A stretch of 64,000 nucleotides of DNA from JADLGL01 sp963667605 (lineage in GTDB: Bacteria > Pseudomonadota > Alphaproteobacteria > Rhizobiales > Kaistiaceae): contig CAXXUZ010000003.1 of assembly GCA_963667605.2 (NCBI GenBank), positions 1,674,001 through 1,738,000 of the forward strand. Direction: 5' to 3'. Shown here piece after piece: positions 52,983-61,420 of this stretch. The position numbers were made by a program, and so were the translations under genes. The notes below the pieces were generated by a model. The model worked only from the letters and a program-made list of their open reading frames with translations. It did not search any database and was not told where the DNA came from. Positions within the stretch are counted from its first letter, which is position 1; each line of letters opens with the position of its first letter.

Positions 52983-53573
52983 TAGCACCATCCGGCGGGC
53001 CTCGTCGTCGAGGCTGGCCATGAGTTCGGTCTCGGCCAGACCGACAAGGTCGCGGCCGTCGATGATCTCCATCAGATGAGCGGTAACGGCGCTGCGGCCA
53101 CGGGCCGTTTCCGGCCGGGAATGATAGAGCGAGATCAGTGCGCTACAGGTCTGGCGCGCGTGGCCACGGTAATCATTGGCTACAGCCGCAGCGGCGACCG
53201 CCTGGATGTGGCTGATCCGTCGAAGCCTAATCAGCCCGATCGTTTCGCGCACCGTGAGCGCGACCAAAGCGAGGAGGGCGACAGCGATAAGGGCGATGCC
53301 CAACCAGCCGAGCCAATCTCGTGCGCTCGAATAGCGAGCGCACGAGATTGTCGATGGCGAGGCCGAGAGCGAGGGTGATCAGCCCGCCAGCGGCAATAAG
53401 GAACAAGCGCATCCAGCGGGTGCGGCGCCCGCGCGGCAAAAGCGTCACCGGCCCGTCGGCCGCTTCGGCAAAGACATCCGGCTCCGGCACAATGAGTGGA
53501 ACCGGCTCTTCCTGTTCGGCGAGTTCGACGTCCTTCAGCTTGAAAGCAGCAGGTCGCCTGGGCTCCTTCCGGT

Positions 53574-55051
53574 TCATGCCAGCCGATCCCCGATCAGATA
53601 TTCAAGGGCTCGGTCGAGCCGAATATGCGGCAACGAAAGTGTGGTCCCTTCGGCGGTTCGCTCGAGCGGCGGCGGCCGAAAACGCATAAATCGGACCACG
53701 GTTGCAGTTTGGCTCTCTTCTGTGCCCCTGGACTTCGTTGCCTCGGCTTCCTCGAATATTGAGTCCGGATCATCCGATAAGTCACCGGGAAACAACGCGA
53801 TTTCTGCGTCGCCTTCGAAGGACTGATTGTCCAGTTTCTCACCCTTGATTGGCGTGCCGATAATGCTCTCCAAGCGGTCGCCGTTCTGAACGATGGTGCC
53901 CTCGCGGGTGGCTCTGACGGCAGCGACAGCAATGGTCTCGATGCCGGCGCCGGAGATCTCTGCTCGGCCCATGGCGTGTGCAACGAGCCGTCTCAAAATA
54001 GCTTCCAGGCGATCGTGTTCGCTGTGATGGAGGTGGTCCGCCTTAGTCGCGGCAAACAGTATGCGGTCAATCCGTCGCGATAGCAGCCTTGACAGGATAT
54101 TGCCGCGCCCTGGGCGGAAGCAGGCGAGAATCTCGGTTAGGCCGATTTCGAGGTCTCGAATTGCGGGCGGCCCGGCGTTCATCGCCTGTAATACGTCGAC
54201 CAGCACGATCTGCCGGTCTAGCCGCGCGAAATGATCTCTGAAGAAGGGTTTGGCTACCACTGTTTTGTAGGATTCGTATCGCCGCGCCATCATCTGAAAC
54301 AACGTTTCGCGGCCAGCCGCATCAGCCCCGGCAACGACCGGCGAGAAGGTGAGGGCGGGTGACCCTTCAAGATCGCCAGGCATCAAAAACCGGCCCGGAG
54401 GCGCTATTGACAGCGACCGATGATCGTCGCGGCAAGCGCGGAGATAGCTGGTGAACAATTCCGCTAATTCTCGCGCAATAGTCTCGTCTTGCGGGGCGCT
54501 GGGGTCGATCTGACCAAGGCGTGCGATCCACTCCGCGCTTGCTTCCGCGCGGATCGGATCGGCGGCCCGCGCCAGCGTCTCGGCAGACCAGACGGAATAG
54601 TCCTTGGCGAGCAGCGGAAGATCCAACAACCATTCGCCGGGATAGTCGACAAAATCGACGTGAAATCGGCCGCGGCCGAGCTCCCAAGGAAATGTGCCGA
54701 TTCGTAGGAGACGGTGAGGCGGAGCTCGCTGACCCGGCGAGTCGATTCCGGCCACAGGCGGCTGTCGACCATGTCGGCGACATGGTCCTCATAGGCGAAG
54801 CGAGGCACATCGTCGTCCGGCTGCGGCTGCAGGACGGCCCCCGAAACGCGCCCGGAGGCATATGCCCGAAGCAGCGGCAGTCGGCCGCCATGGACGAGAT
54901 TGTGCACCAAAGCGGTAATGAAAACGGTCTTGCCGGCCCGGGAGAGACTGGTGACGCCCAGCCTGACATTGGCACCGCCGAGATTGGCGGCGCGGTCGGC
55001 TAGGTTTGCCAGGGCAATGCGCGCCTCGTCGGCGATCTTGGTGAGTTTCAA
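53574..55051 (-). pseudogene. YcjX-like P-loop protein (DUF463), frameshifted
   Basis: From the TTG at 55051 the frame reads KLTKIADEARIALANLADRA, with the P-loop GVTSLSRAGKTVFITALVHN, and runs to STRRVSELRLTVSYES. There, near 54685-54705, the frame changes, and the other frame continues WELGRGRFHVDFVDYPGEWL to the end (LIGDRLA). Family members read straight through this junction into the xDIVDYPGEWLLDLPLL motif. A one-base indel explains it. YcjX proteins are GTPase-like partners of YcjF (DUF697), the next gene, which is also broken. TTG is preferred as start because family similarity begins there; the frame is open to 55207. Confidence 0.8.
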
Positions 55052-55124
55052 ATCGTGGTTCTCGTCTGGCGGGTCGGTCGAGATGTAGGAATGGCGCGGA
55101 CTTTGCGAAAGGCCGGACCGACTC

Positions 55125-55649
55125 TCAATCGTTTTCGGCGGCGAGATCCCGAGGGCGGGTGAAGGCGACGAGGCTTCCTGACCGCGGTTTGACGCCGACC
55201 CAGTCATCGGCGTCGAAGTCGATCACTGCCAGAGCTGCGGTCGGGAAGGCACCGGGGAAAGCGACCGGGCCTGGCCCAGGCCGGCAGAACAGGGCGGCGG
55301 CCTGTTCGGTAGCGGGATTGTGCCCCACCACCAGCAACTCTCGCGTATTTCCGCCGCGGAGCTGGATCTGTTCGATGAACTCTTGGGTGTCGGCATCGTA
55401 GAGTTCGGGAAGGAACTCGGTCTCCACAGCCTCGGCGAGTTCAGCTTGCAGCAGCGCCCACGTCTCCCGCGTTCGCGCCGAAGGTGAGCACAGGATGCGC
55501 CGCGGTTGCGGGATCGTCGCGGCGATATGACGCCCGATGAGCCGCGACGCCTTGCGGCCTCGCGACGTCAGTTGGCGGTCGAAGTCCGGGTTGCCGTTTG
55601 CGGCAGGTACCGCTTTTGCGTGACGAAGGAGAAAGAGGCTCAGGGTCAG
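55125..55649 (-). CDS. sixA: SixA-type histidine phosphatase with unusual start
   Basis: A phosphohistidine phosphatase of about 174 residues. The frame reads LTLSLFLLRHAKAVPAANG (catalytic RH), RILCSPSARTRETW (conserved Arg) and LLVVGHNPATEQ (second catalytic His), complete to 55125. No ATG, GTG or TTG opens this frame: after a TGA it reads ATC GCG CTG ACC CTG. Either CTG at 55649 is the start, seven bases after AGGTG, or one extra G at about 55650 has split GTG AAT CGC (MNR) from CTG ACC CTG (LTL). In E. coli SixA dephosphorylates Hpt-type His. It lies between flgN and ycjX in one operon. Confidence 0.75.
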   Translation of the reverse strand: MTLSLFLLRHAKAVPAANGNPDFDRQLTSRGRKASRLIGRHIAATIPQPRRILCSPSARTRETWALLQAELAEAVETEFLPELYDADTQEFIEQIQLRGGNTRELLVVGHNPATEQAAALFCRPGPGPVAFPGAFPTAALAVIDFDADDWVGVKPRSGSLVAFTRPRDLAAEND

Positions 55650-55662
55650 CGCGATTCACCTA

Positions 55663-56094
55663 TTAGTTGAGGTCGGGATAGCCGGCCGATTTCTCCCCCG
55701 CATTGAGGCCGTGTCCGGCTGAAATTGCTTCCAGCATCTCGTCGGATACTTCGCGAGCCGTCGCCAGCGCTGCCAAGCTGAGCTGCAACATCGATCGGAA
55801 TTCGCCATGCCGGCGCCGGAGGCGGTAGATTGCGTCCGGGGCGTGAAACTCCAGCGACGACCGTATTTTTCGCACTGCCTCAAGACCGGCGATGAACTCC
55901 TTCGCCGCCTGCGCCCTGTGCGGTTCAAGTTCCTTCAGTGCAAACAGTTTGCCTTTGCGGACCAGCACGGTTTCTCGCTCGACCAGCTCGATCAGCTCGT
56001 CCATGCGGATCTCGACCGCGGAACAAAGTTCCTGGGCCGCCGCCCGGATTCGCTGGCTCGCCGACGGACTAATGCCGGAATGCAAGTCGTTCAT
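55663..56094 (-). CDS. FlgN-like flagellar chaperone
   Basis: A 143-residue all-helical protein. The pattern is ELCSAVEIRMDELIELVERE, then TVLVRKGKLFALKELEPHRA and QAAKEFIAGLEAVRKI, resembling FlgN, the export chaperone for hook-associated proteins FlgK and FlgL. The last 40 residues are polar. The ATG at 56094 is chosen by fit to the family. A CtrA box lies 98 bases upstream, in line with class II flagellar control. First gene of a minus-strand run flgN-sixA-ycjX-DUF697. Confidence 0.65.
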   Translation of the reverse strand: MNDLHSGISPSASQRIRAAAQELCSAVEIRMDELIELVERETVLVRKGKLFALKELEPHRAQAAKEFIAGLEAVRKIRSSLEFHAPDAIYRLRRRHGEFRSMLQLSLAALATAREVSDEMLEAISAGHGLNAGEKSAGYPDLN

Positions 56095-56191
56095 GGATGT
56101 GTCTTTCCTTCTGGTCGCCCGGTCCGTTAGCGGCTGATGACCCCGACTCGCACCACACAATGCGACGGAGTTTCATTGTCCTGCCCGCTGC

Positions 56192-56206
56192 TTAACGCCC
56201 AATTAA
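56192..56206. promoter_or_regulatory. CtrA-binding box between flgN and dksA
   Basis: TTAACGCCCAATTAA, followed by CC, is an exact TTAA-N7-TTAA(CC) site. It is 98 bases upstream of the flgN start and 150 bases before dksA. Flagellar genes are classical CtrA targets, so flgN is the likelier target. Confidence 0.7.
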
Positions 56207-56356
56207 CCAACAAATTCCGAAAGCAATCGCCTTCGCTGCGGAAGATGTCAGAACCGCATCAAAACGTGACCGCCCGATCGCCTAAGCTCCATTGTAGGTG
56301 CCGGGCCGGCTGACTATATTCCGCGCGCCTTGGGGGGGCCAGATCAGGGATTGCCG

Positions 56357-56773
56357 ATGACGACCGACAGCCTTGAGCGATACCGTCCCGATGAGGCGGA
56401 GCCGTTCATAAGTGAACGGCAGAGAGAGTATTTTCGGCAGAAGCTGCTGAGATGGAAGAAGGACATTCTTCGCGAGGCACGCGAGACCCGCGAGCATTTG
56501 CAGAACGAGAACCGGAGCCACCCGGATATCGCCGACAGGGCGTCCTCGGAAACCGATCGTGCTGTTGAACTGCGCGCCAGAGATCGCCAACGGAAGCTGA
56601 TTGCCAAGATCGATGCGGCGCTTCACCGGATCGAAATCGGCACCTATGGCCGTTGCAAAGAGACGGGCGATCCAATCAGCCTGAAACGGCTGGAAGCCAG
56701 GCCGATCGCGACCTTGTCTATCGAAGAGCAGGAACGTCACGAAAGGCGCGAGCGAGTCTACCGCGACGACTAA
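56357..56773 (+). CDS. dksA: DksA-type RNA polymerase regulator
   Basis: A 138-residue coiled-coil transcription factor that enters the RNA polymerase secondary channel and, with ppGpp, adjusts promoter activity. The coiled coil spans about residues 30-95 (FRQKLLRWKKDILREARETR); its tip has the DxxDxA-type acidic residues in HPDIADRASSETD. The finger is the alphaproteobacterial form YGRCKETGDPISLKRLEARP, which has lost most zinc-binding Cys. The C-terminus EEQERHERRERVYRDD is typical. The ATG at 56357 is chosen. Confidence 0.9.
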   Translation: MTTDSLERYRPDEAEPFISERQREYFRQKLLRWKKDILREARETREHLQNENRSHPDIADRASSETDRAVELRARDRQRKLIAKIDAALHRIEIGTYGRCKETGDPISLKRLEARPIATLSIEEQERHERRERVYRDD

Positions 56774-56794
56774 GGTCGGTTTCCGGTCAGGAGC

Positions 56795-57874
56795 CTATTC
56801 GCTCTTCGAGCCGAAGATTTCGCCGAGCAGATCAGTCATTTCGCTCTCGCGCTGGCTAACTCTCTGCGCCCGCTTCTCAGCGGTCTCTTCCGGCTCGTCG
56901 GCGGCGGGCTCTGGCGGAGCCGTTACGTTAGGGCTCGTTGCGGGTGGCCGAGGCGGTGTTGTGGAGGTGGCCTCAGCGGCCTCCGGATCTTGCGTTCCCT
57001 CGGCCGGTGGCGGCGATGGATCCGGCGGTGCCGATGCGCGAGCGGCCGCTATCGGCTCTTGCTTTCCGGCATCAAGCGGCTCGGCGGCGGTTGGTTCGGC
57101 CGGGCTGGTCATTGGTTTTTCGCTCTGTGTTCGGGCCGGGTGCGGTGGCGGCGGGGGGCTCGGCTGCTGCGGCTGCGCCGCCGATTGTGACGGCGCAGTT
57201 GCACCGACGACGGCAGTAGTCGCCGTCGCGGTTTTCCCGGCGGCTGGTGGTTGTTGGCGGCGAGGCGCTTGCGGCGCCGGTGTCGATTTTTGCGACGACT
57301 GTGGAGCCGTTTCGGGGTTTGATGCCGCCGGTCGCGGCGGCCGGCTTGAACTGGAAGCGGCCGCAGTCGGAGCTGCCGGTGGGGAGGTCGCCGGTTGAGG
57401 ATCGGTGCGCCGCGGCGGTTGTTGAGGCGTTTGCTGGGGACGTTGCTGACGGCGAGCCTGTACGGCCAGTGCTGCCGCCGGTGGGGCGGCGGCCTGGGCC
57501 GGGACCGGCATCGCCGGTTGCGGCGCTTCGCGGGGTGGTTGGCCGGGCTGTCTTCTGCGCACGGCCGCCTGGGCGTTGCGTTGGATAACCTGCTCGATCA
57601 CCAAATCGGTGGCGCCGCCGACCAGCAGCAGATGTTCGACATTGTCGCGGCGGATCAGGACCAGCTTTCGCCTCGAATCCACTGGCAGCACATCAGGGAC
57701 TGACAATCGCGGTGCGCGATTGCGCGAGCCGCGAAAACGGAGACCTCGACCGCTGTACACACGCATCGCCAAGCCTATCAGGAGCAGCGACAGCGCCCCG
57801 ATCAAGAGCAACACCAACGCGACAATCACGATTCGAGCGGCAGTCTCGCCTATTGCTGGAGTGAGGAAGTCCAT
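56795..57874 (-). CDS. fliO: FliO-like flagellar export protein with long disordered tail
   Basis: A 359-residue protein. Residues 14-40 form a single span (VIVALVLLLIGALSLLLIGL), followed by a short soluble domain, LSVPDVLPVDSRRKLVLIRR then DNVEHLLLVGGATDLVIEQV, the FliO/YscJ-proximal signature. FliO assists assembly of the FliP-FliQ-FliR export gate. The last 250 residues are a Pro/Ala/Gln/Ser-rich disordered region, far longer than in enterobacterial FliO, ending in a helix (ESEMTDLLGEIFGSKSE). It is convergent with dksA and divergent from cckA. Confidence 0.75.
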   Translation of the reverse strand: MDFLTPAIGETAARIVIVALVLLLIGALSLLLIGLAMRVYSGRGLRFRGSRNRAPRLSVPDVLPVDSRRKLVLIRRDNVEHLLLVGGATDLVIEQVIQRNAQAAVRRRQPGQPPREAPQPAMPVPAQAAAPPAAALAVQARRQQRPQQTPQQPPRRTDPQPATSPPAAPTAAASSSSRPPRPAASNPETAPQSSQKSTPAPQAPRRQQPPAAGKTATATTAVVGATAPSQSAAQPQQPSPPPPPHPARTQSEKPMTSPAEPTAAEPLDAGKQEPIAAARASAPPDPSPPPAEGTQDPEAAEATSTTPPRPPATSPNVTAPPEPAADEPEETAEKRAQRVSQRESEMTDLLGEIFGSKSE

Positions 57875-58196
57875 CTCAATTCCTCGGCTTGGCCAGTGAT
57901 TCTTCCAGCAGTATTCGCATAAGGGTCGGTGCGGGCAAACCCGGCGGAGAGAATTTCACTGATTTTGCAAGCAAGTAGCAACAGAAACCCCGCTTCGGCG
58001 TTCGCCGAGGCACGAATTGCATGGGCCCAGCCGCGGTATCATTGCTGTCGAACTTGGCATGAATCGGCTTGCCCAAGGGGAAAAGCCTTCCAACACGTTG
58101 ATAGGATTGTGCGTCGCGACCATCTTCGGTGCACAATCCGAGAGCGAATCCTTTTGCTTTGGAAGGTTGCGCTCGGACGGGGTGGGCTGCGGTTCG
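57875..58196. other. divergent fliO/cckA intergenic region
   Basis: Holds the promoters of fliO and cckA. No TTAA-N7-TTAA box was found. The cckA frame is open back to 58017, but that part is unlike CckA. Confidence 0.45.
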
Positions 58197-60731
58197 ATGA
58201 ATGACCAGGCCAATAACACAATCAGGGTTGGCTCGATGATCGATCGCTCCGATCGCGTCAGCGGGACCTGGCGGCTGATCTTCCTGGCTTTCCTGGTTCT
58301 CGGCGCATCGGTCGCCTTTGCTTTTCTGCCGCGGGACCGCGATCCCTTCATCCTCGGTCTGCTCGGCGTCCTGGCCGTCGTCGGGGTATTCTCGTTGTTC
58401 GCCTGGGCGATCGGTCTCATTCGCCTGGCGGGCCGTAGCACCGGCAGCCCGATCGCCACATCCTTCATCGAGAGCTTAGAAGAAGGCGTCATTATCACCG
58501 ATCGGAACGGGCGGATCGTGTTTTCCAATCCGGCCTACTCGGCGTTGGTCGGCGCTAGCGACGATCGCGATATTCGGCCGGTGGAAAGGATCTTCGCCGG
58601 TGAACCAAGTGCGGCGGAAGCGATTTATCGGGTCTCGCAGGCGGTCCGCGAGGGTATCAGCGCGGTCGAGGAGGTGAGGGTGCCTACAGCACTCGACCGA
58701 TCCGCCGGTAGCGGCCGTTGGTATCGGATCTCGGTCGGTCCGATGGCAGTCAACAAGGGTCTCGGTAAGCTTACGGTCTGGCGAGTCTCCGACGTCACCG
58801 AGGCACGGCAGAAGCAGGAATCGGTGTTCCTCGAACTCCAGCACGCGATCGACTATCTCGATCATGCGCCGGTCGGCTTCTTCTCGGCCGAGGCCGATGG
58901 CCGGCTGGTCTATATCAACGCTACGCTGGCCGAATGGCTCGGTTTCGACCTTGCCCGATTTCTGCCGGGGTCGCTAAAGCTGGCCGATCTGGCGCGCGGC
59001 GCCGGCGCGGCGCTGCTGCCGTCCGGGGAGGCGCCAGAGGGTGAGGGCCGCACCGAGATCATCGATCTGGATTTCGTCAAGCAAAATGGCCAAAGCCTGC
59101 CGGTTCGTCTGTTGCATCGCTTCGCGCGCACCGCCGATGGTACCCCCGGGGCGACGCGGACGATTGTTCTCAATCGAGGTCCCGGCGAGGATGTCTCGGA
59201 GGCAGTGCGCGCCGCCGAGGTCCGTTTCACGCGATTCTTCAACAACACGCCGATTGCGATCGCCGCGCTTGACGGGGAAGGCCGGATTGGCCGAACCAAT
59301 GCGCCCTTTGCGACCATGTTCGGGTCATCGAAATCAGGGGCGTCCGGCGCGCGCCAGTTGATCGACTTCGTGCGCGAGACCGATCGGCCAGTGTTGGATG
59401 AGGCGATCAATTCGGCCAATCAAGGCAAGGGCGAAATCCCCTCGCTCAGTCTGGTCCTTGCCGGACCGAAGGAGCGGAGCGCGAGGTTTTTCCTGAGTGC
59501 GGTCGAGGAGGGCGGCGAGGAAGACGAGCGAGTGATCGTCTACGCCCTGGACATCACCGACCAGCGGGCGCTGGAGGCACAATTTGCTCAAAGCCAGAAG
59601 ATGCAGGCCGTTGGCCAGCTCGCCGGCGGAGTAGCGCATGATTTCAACAATGTCCTGACCGCGATCATCGGATTCTCTGACCTGCTGCTGGCCAATCACC
59701 GGCCTAGCGATCCGTCCTTCCAGGACATCATGAACATTAAGCAGAACGCCAACCGTGCCGCCGGCCTGGTGAGGCAATTGATGGCCTTCTCGCGCCGCCA
59801 GACGCTACGGCCGCAAGTTCTGGCGCTGGCCGACGTGCTTTCCGAAGTCTCGATCCTCCTGCAAAGGTTGCTCGGCGAGAACGTCAAGCTGCAACTGGTC
59901 CATGGCCGCGACCTTTGGCCGATCAAGGCCGACATCAATCAGTTCGAGCAGGTCGCGATCAATCTTGCCGTTAATGCCCGCGACGCGATGTCGGACGGCG
60001 GCGTGCTGACAATCCGCACTTCCAATGTCGCCGCTGCGGACGGCGCTGAAGGCGGCCATACAGGCCTGCCCGAGGGTGACTATGTGTTGGTCGAGTTCGA
60101 AGATACCGGCAGCGGCATCGAGGAAGAGCACCGTGGCAAGATCTTCGAGCCATTCTTCTCGACCAAGGAAGTCGGCAAGGGCACCGGCCTCGGCCTTTCG
60201 ACCGTCTACGGCATCGTGCAGCAGACCGGCGGCCATATCTTCTTCGACAGCACGATCGGCCGCGGCACCCGATTCCAGATCTATTTGCCGCGGTATGTCG
60301 CGGGCAAAGAGGTGGTCGAAGATGCCGCTCCAGAGAAGGTGGAGGAGCCGACCGACCTCACCGGCAGCGGCCGTATCCTACTGGTCGAGGATGAGGAGGC
60401 GGTACGAGCGTTCGCGGCCAGAGCACTGGCTGGCCGCGGCTACACCGTCGAAGTCGCGGCAACCGGCATCGAAGCACTCGAAGTGATGAAGAAGACCGAC
60501 AACCAGATCGACCTCGTGGTGTCGGATGTGGTGATGCCGGAGATGGACGGACCGACCCTTCTCAGAGAGCTCCGGAAAGTGCGCCCCGATCTCAAGATAA
60601 TTTTCATCTCCGGTTACGCCGAGGATGCTTTCAGGAAAAACCTGCCCGAGGGGGAAGACTTTGCTTTCCTGCCAAAACCGTTCTCACTGAAGCAACTGGC
60701 GACGGCGGTGAAGAAATCCCTGGCGAGCTAG
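58197..60731 (+). CDS. cckA: cell-cycle hybrid histidine kinase CckA
   Basis: An 844-residue hybrid kinase. Two N-terminal spans (LIFLAFLVLGASVAFAFL and LGLLGVLAVVGVFSLFAWAI) are followed by PAS domains (the first from about residue 98, IESLEEGVIITDRNGRIVFS). The HisKA phospho-acceptor is His481 in GGVAHDFNNVLTAIIGFSDL, the ATPase boxes are EQVAINLAVNARDAM, FEDTGSGI and GKGTGLGLSTVYGIV, and the receiver Asp777 lies in LVVSDVVMPEMDGPTLL. In Alphaproteobacteria it phosphorylates ChpT, which passes phosphate to CtrA and CpdR. ATG at 58197 is preferred; the frame is open to 58017. Confidence 0.95.
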   Translation: MNDQANNTIRVGSMIDRSDRVSGTWRLIFLAFLVLGASVAFAFLPRDRDPFILGLLGVLAVVGVFSLFAWAIGLIRLAGRSTGSPIATSFIESLEEGVIITDRNGRIVFSNPAYSALVGASDDRDIRPVERIFAGEPSAAEAIYRVSQAVREGISAVEEVRVPTALDRSAGSGRWYRISVGPMAVNKGLGKLTVWRVSDVTEARQKQESVFLELQHAIDYLDHAPVGFFSAEADGRLVYINATLAEWLGFDLARFLPGSLKLADLARGAGAALLPSGEAPEGEGRTEIIDLDFVKQNGQSLPVRLLHRFARTADGTPGATRTIVLNRGPGEDVSEAVRAAEVRFTRFFNNTPIAIAALDGEGRIGRTNAPFATMFGSSKSGASGARQLIDFVRETDRPVLDEAINSANQGKGEIPSLSLVLAGPKERSARFFLSAVEEGGEEDERVIVYALDITDQRALEAQFAQSQKMQAVGQLAGGVAHDFNNVLTAIIGFSDLLLANHRPSDPSFQDIMNIKQNANRAAGLVRQLMAFSRRQTLRPQVLALADVLSEVSILLQRLLGENVKLQLVHGRDLWPIKADINQFEQVAINLAVNARDAMSDGGVLTIRTSNVAAADGAEGGHTGLPEGDYVLVEFEDTGSGIEEEHRGKIFEPFFSTKEVGKGTGLGLSTVYGIVQQTGGHIFFDSTIGRGTRFQIYLPRYVAGKEVVEDAAPEKVEEPTDLTGSGRILLVEDEEAVRAFAARALAGRGYTVEVAATGIEALEVMKKTDNQIDLVVSDVVMPEMDGPTLLRELRKVRPDLKIIFISGYAEDAFRKNLPEGEDFAFLPKPFSLKQLATAVKKSLAS

Positions 60732-61012
60732 GCCGAGCCCTGCGGAGGCTTTTCCAGCTGCTCTCGGAGAGTATCATCGTCGGCATTGGTGGTGGGCTTA
60801 CCAGCGAAGCCGCGCAACACTTCCATGATCACCGCCGCGTTCGGCATTTCCTTGGCGATGTAGCTGTCGCGCTGCTGAGCGAAAATCTGCTCGAAGACCT
60901 CCGCTTTGACGGTACCCGTCACAACCAGCGCTTCCATCATCAGTTTCAGAGCATCGACGATGGCTATTTCGCTGTCGCGGAGGCGATCCTCGTCTTTACG
61001 GTCATCCGTCAT
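60728..61012 (-). CDS. small hypothetical protein convergent with cckA
   Basis: A 94-residue soluble, acidic helical protein (LRDSEIAIVDALKLMMEALV, then VFEQIFAQQRDSYIAKEMPN). GGAAGGAA lies five bases before the ATG at 61012, which is preferred over a TTG 27 bases upstream. Its 3' end overlaps the cckA stop by four bases. It resembles uncharacterised proteins found beside cckA in related bacteria; the function is unknown. Confidence 0.6.
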   Translation of the reverse strand: MTDDRKDEDRLRDSEIAIVDALKLMMEALVVTGTVKAEVFEQIFAQQRDSYIAKEMPNAAVIMEVLRGFAGKPTTNADDDTLREQLEKPPQGSA

Positions 61013-61115
61013 CCAGGTTCCTTCCGAGATTTTGTCCAACTAAGCACAGGCGGCTTCGTAGGTCGACCGACGGCCGGAGGCGATGCGTCCGGCCATTGTC
61101 ATCAGCATTATATAC

Positions 61116-61144
61116 TTGACAAAAGTGACCTTCGAGCTTACCTT
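61116..61144 (+). promoter_or_regulatory. possible promoter before the small zinc-ribbon gene
   Basis: TTGACA (61116-61121), 17 bases, then TACCTT (61139-61144). The -35 is perfect and the -10 weak. It lies 39 bases before the GTG at 61183. Confidence 0.4.
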
Positions 61145-61182
61145 TTCATGACTACTCACTTAACCGAAGGCTCCGTCGAACC

Positions 61183-61398
61183 GTGGTGAAGCTGTCCATC
61201 AGCGTCCAGATAGAGTGCAATCGTTGCAGGGGTACCGTCTTTGAGCGTCCCGATGACGCGACCGACGACCCCATTCTCATCTGCGTCAAATGCGGCAACA
61301 CTATCGGCCCCGAATCGTCTATCAACGCCGCCCTCATTGGGGAGGCGCACACGCCGCTTGGCGGGAGCGTCGTCCGCCGAATCAAAAACTTCGACTGA
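61183..61398 (+). CDS. small zinc-ribbon-like protein next to IS1595 remnant
   Basis: A 71-residue protein with two CxxC knuckles, IECNRCRGTVFE and ILICVKCGNTIG, 19 residues apart, a zinc-ribbon pattern. The start is GTG at 61183 with a weak site. It ends 23 bases before the transposase start on the same strand, so it could be a passenger of the element or a neighbour disturbed by its insertion. No specific family is recognised. Confidence 0.45.
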   Translation: MVKLSISVQIECNRCRGTVFERPDDATDDPILICVKCGNTIGPESSINAALIGEAHTPLGGSVVRRIKNFD

Positions 61399-61420
61399 CA
61401 ATTCCCAGGAATGAATCAAC

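Larger units (their letters stand above)
51403..53577 (-). pseudogene. DUF697 (YcjF-type) membrane protein, frameshifted and split by IS630
   Basis: N-terminal part from 53577: a basic, Pro-rich front, a membrane span (LFLIAAGGLITLALGLAIDN), then a frame change near 53310-53325; the other frame continues WLGWLGIALIAVALLALVAL (second span) to 52985. IS630 then intervenes. Beyond it, 51834-51403 encodes the conserved end: LVTAISPRALVDVLFVLAEI, then YGGRPGILGFLRLTRRAISH, then GEGVINGILTARVGIAAIDV. Removing the IS and one TA restores ARRMVLASAKRVSLVTA in frame. The gene starts as ATGA overlapping the ycjX stop. Two independent lesions, so inactive. Confidence 0.85.

Noticed and set aside
51855..52985. 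376-codon plus-strand frame opposite the IS630 transposase
   Set aside because: It is an exact antisense shadow; the DDE motifs are on the minus strand.
53300..53330. Programmed frameshift in the DUF697 gene
   Set aside because: There is no slippery heptamer or stimulatory hairpin, and family members are encoded in one frame.
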